DNA of 64,000 nt. Source: Burkholderia anthina (GTDB lineage Bacteria > Pseudomonadota > Gammaproteobacteria > Burkholderiales > Burkholderiaceae). Position 1 is the first letter of the stretch. Every line of letters starts with the position of its first letter. Shown here piece by piece: positions 53,737-62,070 of this stretch. The stretch is taken from NCBI RefSeq assembly GCF_902498995.1, contig NZ_CABVLY010000022.1:62001-126000 (forward strand), given 5' to 3'. The position numbers and the translations under genes were made by a program. The notes beneath the pieces are model-generated. The model worked only from the letters and a program-made list of their open reading frames with translations, ran no database searches and was not told the origin of the DNA.

Positions 53737-53797
53737 GCGTTTTCCGCTGTATCGGCACCCGCCTCAGCGGGTTGTCCGTCCTACAAGGTTGAGCTGC

Positions 53798-54799
53798 ATG
53801 TCTTATTCCCTTTCGATTCTCGATAAAAGCCCGATTGCAGAAGGGGCGACCGCGCACGATGCGTTGCGCTTCACGATCGCGCTTGCGAAGCGTGCCGAAG
53901 CGCTCGGCTACAAGCGCTACTGGATTGCGGAACACCATGGCGCGCCAGGCCTTGCGAGCTCGGCACCGGAGATCGTCGTGTCGCATGTGCTTGCGCATAC
54001 GTCCCGGATTCGCGTGGGTTCGGGTGGCGTGATGCTTCAGCATTACAGCCCTTACAAAGTCGCCGAATCGTTCCGGACGCTGGCTTCGCTCGCGCCGGGA
54101 CGCGTCGACCTGGGCGTCGGCAAGGCGCCCGGCGGGCTGCCGCTCACGACCAGGGCATTGCAATGGTTTCACGACAAGGCGAAGAAGCCCGACTTCGCCG
54201 GGCAACTCGCCGAACTCGATGCGTTTCTCGGCGACGGCGTCGCACCGGATCACCCGCTGGCCGGTGCGGTGGCGTTGCCCGCACCGCCGGAATCGCCTCA
54301 GCGCATTCTGCTGGGCGGCAGTCCGGAAAGCGCCGAACTGGCTGCCCGGCACGACTGGCAGTTCTGCTACGCGGGCCACTTCAACGGCGACATCGGCAAT
54401 ATCGAAAGGTCGCTCGACGTCTACCGCAGCGCGACGGGCCGCGTGCCGCTGCTCGCACTGTTCGCGGTCGCCGCGCAATCGTCGGAGGACGCGAAACGCC
54501 AGGTGGGGGCACTGAGAATCTTCAAGCTGCGATTCGGGAACGGGCAGAGCGTCAATCTGCAGAGCCCGGAGGCGGCGGCCGAATTCGCGCGCCAGATCGG
54601 CGTGACCGACTATCGGATCGACGAGCTGCATCCGCAGGTCGTGGCGGGTACGCCGGAAGCGGTGCGCCGGGAGCTGGACGCGCTGCATGAGCGCTTCGGA
54701 ATCGACGAGTTCGTCATCGACAACCCGGTGGCGGACTACGCCAGGCGCCTCGCGTCGATCGAGGCGCTGGCAGGTGTCGAGCAGCCGGTCGGCGTCTGA
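53798..54799 (+). CDS. LLM-class oxidoreductase, MsnO8/CmoO-like
   Basis: A 333-residue luciferase-like protein starting MSYSLSILDKSPIAEGATAHDALRFTIALAKRAEALGYKRYWIAEHHG. This N-terminus (LDKSP, then YWIAEHH) is typical of the MsnO8 family, which includes Bacillus CmoO (YtmO), encoded in the ytmI operon for S-substituted-cysteine use. ATG 53798 is preferred over a TTG three codons earlier because it starts the conserved sequence. The downstream NtaA-type gene is 43 bp away. Confidence 0.88.
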   Translation: MSYSLSILDKSPIAEGATAHDALRFTIALAKRAEALGYKRYWIAEHHGAPGLASSAPEIVVSHVLAHTSRIRVGSGGVMLQHYSPYKVAESFRTLASLAPGRVDLGVGKAPGGLPLTTRALQWFHDKAKKPDFAGQLAELDAFLGDGVAPDHPLAGAVALPAPPESPQRILLGGSPESAELAARHDWQFCYAGHFNGDIGNIERSLDVYRSATGRVPLLALFAVAAQSSEDAKRQVGALRIFKLRFGNGQSVNLQSPEAAAEFARQIGVTDYRIDELHPQVVAGTPEAVRRELDALHERFGIDEFVIDNPVADYARRLASIEALAGVEQPVGV

Positions 54800-54842
54800 T
54801 GGCGCCGGGTTCTTTTTTCCTCTTCAGCCCGCGGATTCGAAC

Positions 54843-56165
54843 ATGACCCAACGCAACCTCACTTTCGGCCTGATGCTGCATGGCGCCGGCGGCCACATGA
54901 ATGCGTGGAAACATCCTGCCGGTCCCGCAGACGCGAGCGTCAACATCGATTTCATCACCGGCATCGCGCAGAAGGCCGAAGCCAACGGCGTGGCATTCGT
55001 GTTCGTCGCGGATGGCCTTTACATCAACGAGAAGTCGATCCCGCATTTCCTGAACCGCTTCGAGCCGATCTCGATCCTGTCCGCGCTTGCGTCGGCGACA
55101 TCGAAGATCGGCCTGGCCGGCACGTTGTCGACGTCGTACAGCCATCCGTTCACGGTGGCCCGCCAGTTCGCGTCGCTCGACCTGATCAGCGGCGGGCGCG
55201 CCGGGTGGAACGTCGTCACTTCGCCGCTCGAGGGATCGGCAAGGAACTACGGCGGCGAACATCCGGATCATGCGCGGCGTTACGAGATCGCCGATGAATA
55301 TCTGGAGGCGGTGCAGGGCCTGTGGGACAGCTGGGACGACGATGCCTTCGTGCGCGACCGCGCGAGCGGCCGCTTCTTCGACCGCGACAAGCTGCACACG
55401 CTGAACCACAAGGGCCGTTTCTTCGAGGTGGCCGGGCCGCTCAACATCCAGCGTTCGCCACAGGGGCAGCCGGTGATTTTCCAGGCGGGATCGTCGGATG
55501 ACGGTATCGCGCTGGCCGGCAAGTATGCCGATGCCGTGTTCACCCACGCGCCGTCGCTGGACGAGACGCGCGCGTTTGCCGAGCGCGTGCGCGAGAGCGC
55601 GGTGGCGCATGGCCGCGCGCGCGCCGACGTGAAGATTTTTCCCGGCATCGGACCGATCGTCGGTGCGACGCGCGAGGAAGCCGAGGCGAAGTACCGGGCG
55701 ATTCGCGATCTGCTCACGATCGACGAGGCGCTGGCCTATCTCGGCCGCTTCTTCGAGCATCACGACTTTTCGCAGTATCCGCTCGACGCGCCGTTTCCGG
55801 AGCTGGGCGAGCTTGGCAGGAACAGTTTCCGTTCCACCACCGATCGCATCAAGGACGAGGCCCGTCGAAACGGCTCGACGCTCCGGGAAGTGGCGCTCGA
55901 CGTGGCGACGCCGAAGCCCGGGTTCATCGGCACCGGCGAGCAGGTCGCGGACGAGCTGATCCGCTGGTTCGACGCGGGCGCGGCCGACGGCTTCATCCTC
56001 GGCTTCCAGGTGCAGACGGAAGGACTCGAGGATTTCGTCCGCTACGTGATTCCCGCACTCGAGGCGCGGGGCCGCTACCACCGCGCGTTACCGGGCGCCA
56101 CGCTGCGGGACCATCTCGGTTTGCCGCGCCGCGCGAGCCGCCACGCGACCGCAGAGACGGCGTGA
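54843..56165 (+). CDS. NtaA/SnaA/DszA-family flavin monooxygenase, CmoJ-like (copy A)
   Basis: A 440-residue long-form LLM protein. Key segments: GLMLHGAGGHMNAWKHP, FVADGLYINEKSIPHFLNRFEPISILSALASATSKIGLAGTLSTSYSHPFTVARQFASLDLISGGRAGWNVVTSPL, DEYLEAVQGLWDSWDDDAF and ATLRDHLGLPRRA. In Bacillus the related CmoJ cleaves the C-S bond of N-acetylated S-substituted cysteines with reduced flavin. ATG 54843 matches the family start. Its stop overlaps a GTG that could start the ABC gene (GTGA). Confidence 0.9.
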   Translation: MTQRNLTFGLMLHGAGGHMNAWKHPAGPADASVNIDFITGIAQKAEANGVAFVFVADGLYINEKSIPHFLNRFEPISILSALASATSKIGLAGTLSTSYSHPFTVARQFASLDLISGGRAGWNVVTSPLEGSARNYGGEHPDHARRYEIADEYLEAVQGLWDSWDDDAFVRDRASGRFFDRDKLHTLNHKGRFFEVAGPLNIQRSPQGQPVIFQAGSSDDGIALAGKYADAVFTHAPSLDETRAFAERVRESAVAHGRARADVKIFPGIGPIVGATREEAEAKYRAIRDLLTIDEALAYLGRFFEHHDFSQYPLDAPFPELGELGRNSFRSTTDRIKDEARRNGSTLREVALDVATPKPGFIGTGEQVADELIRWFDAGAADGFILGFQVQTEGLEDFVRYVIPALEARGRYHRALPGATLRDHLGLPRRASRHATAETA

Positions 56166-56197
56166 CCGATCGACATGACATGCGCAAAGGCAGCGTG

Positions 56198-58009
56198 ATG
56201 AACGATATTTCCAGGATCGCCGGTCATGCGCCCTTCGTGGCCGAAGGTGTGTCATCGGCGGCACCCGACTACGCGCAATACCGGGTCGTTCCCGCCAGGA
56301 ATCCGGCACGGACGGCCGGAACCGTCGCGGCGATCGTGCTGATCGCCACCGTGCTCTATTCGGTGCTCGACAACCCGCACTGGGGCTGGAACGTCTTTGC
56401 GCAGTGGTTCTTCTCCGAGGCCGTGCTCGCGGGGCTCGGGCAGACGCTGCTGTTGACGGCGCTCGGTGCGGTGCTCGGCTTCGCGCTGGCCATTCCGCTC
56501 GCGCTGGCGCGACTTTCGCGTTCGCCGCTGTTGTCCTCGTGCGCGTGGGCATACATCTGGCTGTTCCGTTCGATTCCGACCATCGTCCTGCTGCTGTTGC
56601 TGAACAATCTCGGCTATCTGTACGACACGGTCAGGCTCGCGATTCCGTTCACGAATATCGTATTGCTGCATGGCCCGACCACGGATCTGATTACCCCCTT
56701 CATGGCGGCGATCCTGGGGCTTACGCTGACCCAGGCCGCGTTCGCGGCGGAAGCGATCCGCGGCGGCATCCTGTCGGTCGACCAGGGGCAACGCGAGGCC
56801 GCGGCGGCGCTCGGTCTGCCGCGCGCGCGGCAGACCTGGCGCATCATGCTGCCTCAGGCGATGCGCGCGATCCTGCCGGCCGCGTTCAACGATGTGATCG
56901 GCCTGGCGAAGGGGACGGCGGTCGTCTATATCCTCGCGATGCCGGATCTCTTCTACACGGTCCAGATCATCTACCACCGCAACCTGGAAGTGATTCCGAT
57001 GCTGATGGTCGCGACCGTCTGGTATCTGGTCATTCTGACCGGGTTGTCGGCAATCCAGGTGCATATCGAGCGCCACTATGCTCGCGGTGCGACGCGCGAC
57101 CAGGTGGCCGTATCGCGCACGGCCGTGCTGCTGCGCAAAGGCCGTCGTTCGGTCGAGGCGCTGCTTTCCCGGGCCTCGGCGGCGGGCAAGCGGCCCGACG
57201 ATGTCGCGACGCCGGACACCGAGACGAGCGGGTGGGCGAAGCAGCGCGTCGGGGCGGCCGTCGGCATTCATCGCATATCGAAGCGCTTCGGGGCGCAGAA
57301 GGTACTCGACGACGTTTCGCTGACCATCCCGTCCGGGAGCGTGACGGTCATTCTCGGACAGTCGGGTTCCGGCAAATCGACGCTGTTGCGCACCATCAAT
57401 CACCTCGAGCGCGTGGACGCGGGCTTCATCGACATCGATGGCGAACTGGTCGGCTATCGCCGTGACGGGCGCACGCTCTACGAACTCAAGGAACAGGACA
57501 TCCTGCGCCGCCGCGCCGAGGTCGGCATGGTGTTCCAGAGCTTCAACCTGTTCCCGCATTTGACCGTGCTCGAGAACCTCGTCGAGGCGCCGGTGGCGGC
57601 AGGGCTGCCGCGCGCCCGCGCAGAAGCGGAAGCACGTACGCTGCTCGCCCGCGTGGGCCTGGCCGGCAAGGCCGATGCCTGGCCGCGCCAGCTGTCCGGC
57701 GGGCAGCAGCAGCGCGTGGCGATCGCACGCGCACTCGCGCTCAAGCCCAAGGTGTTGCTGTTCGACGAGCCGACTTCCGCGCTCGACCCGGAGCTCGTCA
57801 ACGAAGTGCTCGACGTGATTCGGCAGCTCGCCCGTTCCGGAACCACGCTGATCGTCGTCACGCACGAGATCGGTTTTGCGCGGGAAGTGGCCGACACGAT
57901 CGTTTTCATGGATGGCGGGCGCGTCGTGGAGTCGGGGCCGCCGTCGGCGGTGCTGACGGCTCCTTCGCATCCGCGTACGCGCGAATTCCTGTCCAGGGTG
58001 CTGTCGTAG
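56198..58009 (+). CDS. Fused amino-acid ABC transporter permease and ATP-binding protein
   Basis: A 603-residue chain joining a His/Glu/Gln-type permease (about residues 35-270, membrane helices from NPARTAGTVAAIVLIATVLYSVL, with the EAA-like loop AAALGLPRARQTWRIMLPQAMRAILPAAFNDVIGLAKGTA) to an ATPase domain with Walker A GQSGSGKST near 387, signature LSGGQQQRVAIARA and DEPTSALD. In most bacteria these are two genes. It fits the binding protein encoded at 50098. The start ATG 56198 has AAAGG 7 bp upstream; GTG 56162 and ATG 56180 are in-frame alternatives that would add 12 or 6 residues. Confidence 0.9.
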   Translation: MNDISRIAGHAPFVAEGVSSAAPDYAQYRVVPARNPARTAGTVAAIVLIATVLYSVLDNPHWGWNVFAQWFFSEAVLAGLGQTLLLTALGAVLGFALAIPLALARLSRSPLLSSCAWAYIWLFRSIPTIVLLLLLNNLGYLYDTVRLAIPFTNIVLLHGPTTDLITPFMAAILGLTLTQAAFAAEAIRGGILSVDQGQREAAAALGLPRARQTWRIMLPQAMRAILPAAFNDVIGLAKGTAVVYILAMPDLFYTVQIIYHRNLEVIPMLMVATVWYLVILTGLSAIQVHIERHYARGATRDQVAVSRTAVLLRKGRRSVEALLSRASAAGKRPDDVATPDTETSGWAKQRVGAAVGIHRISKRFGAQKVLDDVSLTIPSGSVTVILGQSGSGKSTLLRTINHLERVDAGFIDIDGELVGYRRDGRTLYELKEQDILRRRAEVGMVFQSFNLFPHLTVLENLVEAPVAAGLPRARAEAEARTLLARVGLAGKADAWPRQLSGGQQQRVAIARALALKPKVLLFDEPTSALDPELVNEVLDVIRQLARSGTTLIVVTHEIGFAREVADTIVFMDGGRVVESGPPSAVLTAPSHPRTREFLSRVLS

Positions 58010-58085
58010 CCATGTGCCGTTTCCCCGGCTCGCGGCCGGCACGACATGGCATGGGCACCGTGGCAAATGACGAAGGATGGAAAAG

Positions 58086-59126
58086 GTGAGCAACGGACGA
58101 ATTGATCACATTGCATTTCTCACGCCGGGGAATTATCCCGACGAGGCGGCAGCGTCGGGATTCGAGCGGACGCTGGAACTGTTTCGCGTCGGCGAGACGC
58201 TCGGTTACGACAGTGCGTGGGTACGGCAGCGTCATCTCGAGCGCGCCGTGTCCTCGGCCGCCACGTTTCTCGCGGCGGCGAGCCAGCGGACGACCCGGAT
58301 CGGACTCGGCGCGGCGGTGATCCAGATGGGCTACGAGAATCCTTTCCGGCTGGCCGAGGATCTGGCGACCGTGGACGTGCTGTCGAACGGGCGGCTCAAC
58401 GTCGGGCTCAGCGCGGGCGCACCGAATCACGGCGCGCTGCTGGGCGAGCGGCTGTTCGATACCGATCCCGACCTGGTCGACTTCTCGCATGCGCGCGTGG
58501 CGCGCCTGCGCCGCAATCTCGCCGGCGACTGGCTCGGCGACGACGACACGTTCGTGGAATCGGCCGCCGGCCGGGTGCGGCCGCGGGTGAGCCCGTATGC
58601 GCCGGGTTTGACGGACCGGCTCTGGTATGGCGGGGGTTCCAGGCGCTCGATCGAATGGGCCGCCAGAAACGGCTTCAACTTGCTGATCGGCAATCTGACC
58701 ACGGGCGAGGGAACCGACAGCTATGTCGATGCCCAGCTCCGGCAACTCGAGCTGTACCGCCGTCACTGGAGCGAAACCGCTGCACCGCGTATCGCGCTGG
58801 GCCGTGTGATCGTGCCGACCGACAGTGCGAATGCGCGGGAGCGTGAACGCTATCGGGCGTTTGCCGATGCGCGCCATGCCCGCACGCTGGCGCCGCAGGG
58901 CGAACGGCGCACGCTCTTCGCCCCGGATCTCGTCGGCACCTCGGACGAGATCGTGGAGCGGCTGCTTGCCGATCCCGTGGTAGGGCAAGTGCGGGAACTG
59001 CGCCTCGAATTGCCTTACGACCTGCCGTTCGAGAACTACCGGCAGATTCTCGAGGATTTCGTCGCGCATATCGCGCCGGCACTCGGCTGGCGTCCGGCCG
59101 ACCGGCGAGAGCCGGTCGCGGCCTGA
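58086..59126 (+). CDS. LLM-class flavin-dependent oxidoreductase
   Basis: A 346-residue luciferase-like protein. The N-terminus GRIDHIAFLTPGNYPDEAAASGFERTLELFRVGETLGYDSAWVRQRHLERAVSSAATFLAAASQRTTRIGLGAAVIQMGYENPFRLAEDLATVDVLSNGRLNVGLSAGA follows the family fold; the final FRQIL-type helix ends LEDFVAHIAPALGWRPAD, recalling the tandem LLM pair in cluster 1. The start given is GTG 58086, 8 bp from AAGGA; an ATG at 58077 has no room for a ribosome site. Substrate unknown. It follows the ABC fusion by 76 bp. Confidence 0.85.
   Translation: MSNGRIDHIAFLTPGNYPDEAAASGFERTLELFRVGETLGYDSAWVRQRHLERAVSSAATFLAAASQRTTRIGLGAAVIQMGYENPFRLAEDLATVDVLSNGRLNVGLSAGAPNHGALLGERLFDTDPDLVDFSHARVARLRRNLAGDWLGDDDTFVESAAGRVRPRVSPYAPGLTDRLWYGGGSRRSIEWAARNGFNLLIGNLTTGEGTDSYVDAQLRQLELYRRHWSETAAPRIALGRVIVPTDSANARERERYRAFADARHARTLAPQGERRTLFAPDLVGTSDEIVERLLADPVVGQVRELRLELPYDLPFENYRQILEDFVAHIAPALGWRPADRREPVAA
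59099..59118. terminator. Small hairpin at the end of the LLM gene
   Basis: CGACCGGC-GAGA-GCCGGTCG forms a perfect 8-bp stem inside the last codons, 8 bp before the stop. Lacks a T-run. Confidence 0.3.
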
Positions 59127-59329
59127 CCGGATCGATACGGCATGCGTGAGACGGCGTGCGCGACTGAACCCGGCGATGGACCGGATGCGGCCACGCGGAC
59201 CGTGGCCGTCCCGCCGGCACGCCCGCGGACGGTCGAGCGCCGGCGAATCGCGTGCGCGGCCGCCCGTGCGCGGGCCCGCCGAGGTAAAGGCGGCGCCGGA
59301 CACCCGACCTTATTGGCTTTGGATTGAAC

Positions 59330-60025
59330 ATGACTAGCGCCACTCAACCCCGACTCGCGGCAATCGGCCGTCCGCGCCAGTTCGGCAAAAAGCGGGCCCA
59401 TCCGGTCCGTCGCTTCGGCGGCATCGCGATTGCCATCGGCCTGCATCTCGTCCTGATATGGGCGCTGGTGAACGGCCTGGCGACCCGGGTCGTTCAGATC
59501 GTCCAGCAACCGATCGAGACCCGCATCATCGTCCCGGTGAAACCGCCGCCCCCGCCCCCGCCGCCGAAGCCGGTCGATAAGGTCGTGTCGAAGCCGCGGG
59601 TTGCGCCGCCGCCTCCGCCGTTCGTGCCGCCGCCCGAGGTGCACGTGCAGGCGCCGCCGCCGCCGACCATGACGCACCAGGATGCGCCGGCGCCGAGCGC
59701 ACCCGTGCACGAGGCGCCCCCCGCGCCGGTGCCGGCGCCGGTTGCGCGGCCGGTGAACCAGGAGATCGGTGTCGTCTGCCCGAATTCGGACGAAGTCCGC
59801 GCGTCGATCGTCTATCCGCCGGAGGCGCAGGACAACGACATCACGGGCGATGTGACGGTCGAATTTACGGTGGACCCGGACGGGCACGTCACGAACCTGC
59901 GGCTCGCGCAGCCGGCCGATCCGGTGCTCAATCGCGCGGCGCTCAATGCGGTCAAGCGCTTTCGCTGCATCGCGCAGGGGCAGCCCGTGCGGGTGCGGGT
60001 GCCGTTTTCCTTCAATCTGAATTGA
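59330..60025 (+). CDS. tonB: TonB energy-transducer protein
   Basis: A 231-residue TonB. One N-terminal membrane helix (IAIAIGLHLVLIWALVNGL, with a His in the position used for ExbB contact) is followed by a Pro-rich spacer of about 85 residues, including PPPPPPPPKPVDK repeats, and a TonB C-terminal domain from ~150 (SIVYPPEAQDNDITGDVTVEFTVDPDGHV, FRCIAQGQPVRVRVPFSF). It transmits inner membrane energy to outer membrane receptors. ATG 59330 is preferred; a TTG 6 bp upstream is possible. It lies in one direction with exbB and two exbD genes. Confidence 0.92.
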   Translation: MTSATQPRLAAIGRPRQFGKKRAHPVRRFGGIAIAIGLHLVLIWALVNGLATRVVQIVQQPIETRIIVPVKPPPPPPPPKPVDKVVSKPRVAPPPPPFVPPPEVHVQAPPPPTMTHQDAPAPSAPVHEAPPAPVPAPVARPVNQEIGVVCPNSDEVRASIVYPPEAQDNDITGDVTVEFTVDPDGHVTNLRLAQPADPVLNRAALNAVKRFRCIAQGQPVRVRVPFSFNLN

Positions 60026-60090
60026 CGCAGGCCACGGCAGGCCGTTCGATCTGACCAGCTTTACGAATCGAAACACGGGATGGAGTCCTT

Positions 60091-61029
60091 ATGAAAAAGC
60101 GCTTTCGCGCCGCACTCGCGGCAAGTCTGATGATCACCGCCGGCATCGGCGGCACGCTGGCCGCACCGCAAGCCGTGCTTGCACAGGAAGGCGCGGCATC
60201 GGCGCCGGGCCCGGCGGCATCCGGCACCGCATTGACCGCGGCGGCACCGGCTGCCGCAAGTGCCGCCGATCGGGCGGTGCCGCCGCCCGAGCCCGCGACG
60301 TCGGCAACCGTCGAGAACCCGTACGGCCTCGGTGCCCTGTGGGCAAACGGCGACTTCGTGGCCCGCTTCGTCCTCGGGCTGCTCGTGGTCATGTCGCTCG
60401 GCAGCTGGTACATCATGATCACCAAGTTCCTCGAGCAGGTGCGGGCAAACAGCCGCGCGAAATCGGCCGACGAGCAGGTCTGGAATGCGCCGACGCTGGC
60501 CGAGGGCGCGGCCCAGCTCGATGATGCGTCGCCGTTCCGTTTCATCGCGGAGAACGCGATCGAGGCCGGGGAGCATCACGACACGGCGCTGCTCGATTCG
60601 GTCGACCGCAATACCTGGATCGACCTGAACATCGAGCGCTCGATCACCAACGTGTCGAACCGGCTGCAGGACGGCCTGGCCTTTCTGGGCACGGTGGGGT
60701 CCACGGCGCCGTTCGTCGGTCTGTTCGGCACGGTGTGGGGCATCTATCACGCGCTGACGGCCATCGGCATCGCCGGCCAGGCATCGATCGACAAGGTCGC
60801 CGGCCCGGTGGGCGAGGCGCTGATCATGACCGCGATCGGCCTTGCGGTGGCCGTGCCGGCCGTGCTCGGCTACAACTTCCTCGTGCGCCGGAACAAGTCC
60901 GTGATGGAGCGCGTGCGCGACTTCGGCGCACAACTGCATACGGTATTGCTCGCGGGCGGCCGGCGTGCGGCCGGCAGCATCGCGACGTCTGCGGCGCAGT
61001 CGCCGCAGGCGCTGGCGGTTCAGTCGTGA
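60091..61029 (+). CDS. exbB: ExbB/TolQ-type proton channel protein with N-terminal extension
   Basis: A 312-residue MotA/TolQ/ExbB protein. It has a cleavable-looking signal (LAASLMITAGIGGTLAAPQAVLAQ) and an Ala-rich linker before three membrane helices: FVARFVLGLLVVMSLGSWYIMITKF, TVGSTAPFVGLFGTVWGIYHALTAIG, and ALIMTAIGLAVAVPAVLGYNFLVRRNK. The GTVWG loop and the Pro-rich final helix are standard in ExbB. The signal extension is typical of beta-proteobacterial ExbB. It is 65 bp after tonB. Confidence 0.93.
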   Translation: MKKRFRAALAASLMITAGIGGTLAAPQAVLAQEGAASAPGPAASGTALTAAAPAAASAADRAVPPPEPATSATVENPYGLGALWANGDFVARFVLGLLVVMSLGSWYIMITKFLEQVRANSRAKSADEQVWNAPTLAEGAAQLDDASPFRFIAENAIEAGEHHDTALLDSVDRNTWIDLNIERSITNVSNRLQDGLAFLGTVGSTAPFVGLFGTVWGIYHALTAIGIAGQASIDKVAGPVGEALIMTAIGLAVAVPAVLGYNFLVRRNKSVMERVRDFGAQLHTVLLAGGRRAAGSIATSAAQSPQALAVQS

Positions 61030-61041
61030 GCGGGGGCTGTC

Positions 61042-61464
61042 ATGGCGATCAGTGTCGGCGGTGACGACAACGACGAGGTCATCTCGGCGATCAACACGAC
61101 GCCGCTCGTGGACGTGATGCTGGTGTTGCTGATCATCTTCCTGATCACGATTCCGGTCGTGACCCATACGATCCAGGTGCAGTTGCCGAAGGAGCGGATC
61201 CAGCCGCTGCAGACCCAGCCGAAAAGCATCGAGCTCGCGGTGAACCGGCAGGGCGACATCTTCTGGGGCACCGAGCACGTGGATCTGCAGACGCTCGTGG
61301 CGCGGCTGAAGGACGTATCCGCGCAGACGCCGCAGCCGGACGTGCATGTGCGCGGCGATCAGGCCACGCCGTATCAGTACATCGGCAAGCTCGTGACGGC
61401 ATGCGAGCGGGCAGGGATCGGCAAGGTTGCCTTCATTACGGAGCCGCCCGCGCGGGGCGGCTAG
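61042..61464 (+). CDS. exbD: ExbD/TolR biopolymer transport protein (first copy)
   Basis: A 140-residue ExbD. The proton-carrying helix is intact (INTTPLVDVMLVLLIIFLITIPVVT with Asp near 24), then a periplasmic domain ending VAFITEPPARGG. It is 12 bp after exbB and 12 bp before the second exbD. It forms the motor with ExbB and probably with its paralogue. Confidence 0.94.
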   Translation: MAISVGGDDNDEVISAINTTPLVDVMLVLLIIFLITIPVVTHTIQVQLPKERIQPLQTQPKSIELAVNRQGDIFWGTEHVDLQTLVARLKDVSAQTPQPDVHVRGDQATPYQYIGKLVTACERAGIGKVAFITEPPARGG

Positions 61465-61476
61465 GGAGTTCGAACG

Positions 61477-61908
61477 ATGGGTATGAACGTAGGTTCCGGC
61501 GCAGGCAGGGACGAGCCGGACGTGATGGTGGACATCAACACCACGCCGCTGATCGACGTCATGCTGGTGCTGCTGATCATGTTGATCATCACCATCCCGA
61601 TCCAGATGCATTCGGTGAAGATGAATCTGCCGGTGGGCAATCCGCCGGCGCCGCCGCATCCGCCTCAGGTCGTGCAGATCGACATCGGCGCGGACGGCTC
61701 GGTCAACTGGAACGGTGCGGCCGTGCGCGGCGGGGCGGCGCTGGACGCGAAGTTTCGCGAGGTGGCGGCCGAGGCCGACCAGGACGAGATCCGGTTGCGC
61801 CCGGACAAGGCGGCGCCTTACCGGGCGGTGGCCGAAGTGCTGGCCTCGGCCCAGCGCGAAGGGGCGACGAAGATCGGGCTGATCGGCAACGAGCAGTTCA
61901 TGCAGTGA
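61477..61908 (+). CDS. exbD: ExbD/TolR biopolymer transport protein (second copy)
   Basis: A 143-residue ExbD with membrane segment MVDINTTPLIDVMLVLLIMLIITIPIQM (catalytic Asp conserved) and periplasmic domain ending KIGLIGNEQFMQ. It differs markedly from the first copy in the periplasmic half, so the two are old paralogues, probably forming a heteromer. Together with tonB and exbB it completes a dedicated energiser. Confidence 0.94.
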   Translation: MGMNVGSGAGRDEPDVMVDINTTPLIDVMLVLLIMLIITIPIQMHSVKMNLPVGNPPAPPHPPQVVQIDIGADGSVNWNGAAVRGGAALDAKFREVAAEADQDEIRLRPDKAAPYRAVAEVLASAQREGATKIGLIGNEQFMQ

Positions 61909-61981
61909 GTCGTGCGCGGGCCCTGACGATCGCTTCACCGTCGGGGCCGGACGGCCGCGCGTCAATCGCGGGGCGATCGAT

Positions 61982-62002
61982 GGTTCCCTACACCGCGGAA
62001 CC
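61982..62002. repeat. Inverted repeat upstream of the second NtaA-type gene
   Basis: GGTTCC (61982-61987) and GGAACC (61997-62002) form a 6-bp dyad spaced by 9 nt, 69 bp before the monooxygenase start; possible regulator site or weak terminator of the exb operon. Confidence 0.3.
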
Positions 62003-62070
62003 CATGATGGCGGTGCGAAAAGCGCGGCATTCCTCCCGTCAACATCAGTACAACCAAAGACAATGCGATC

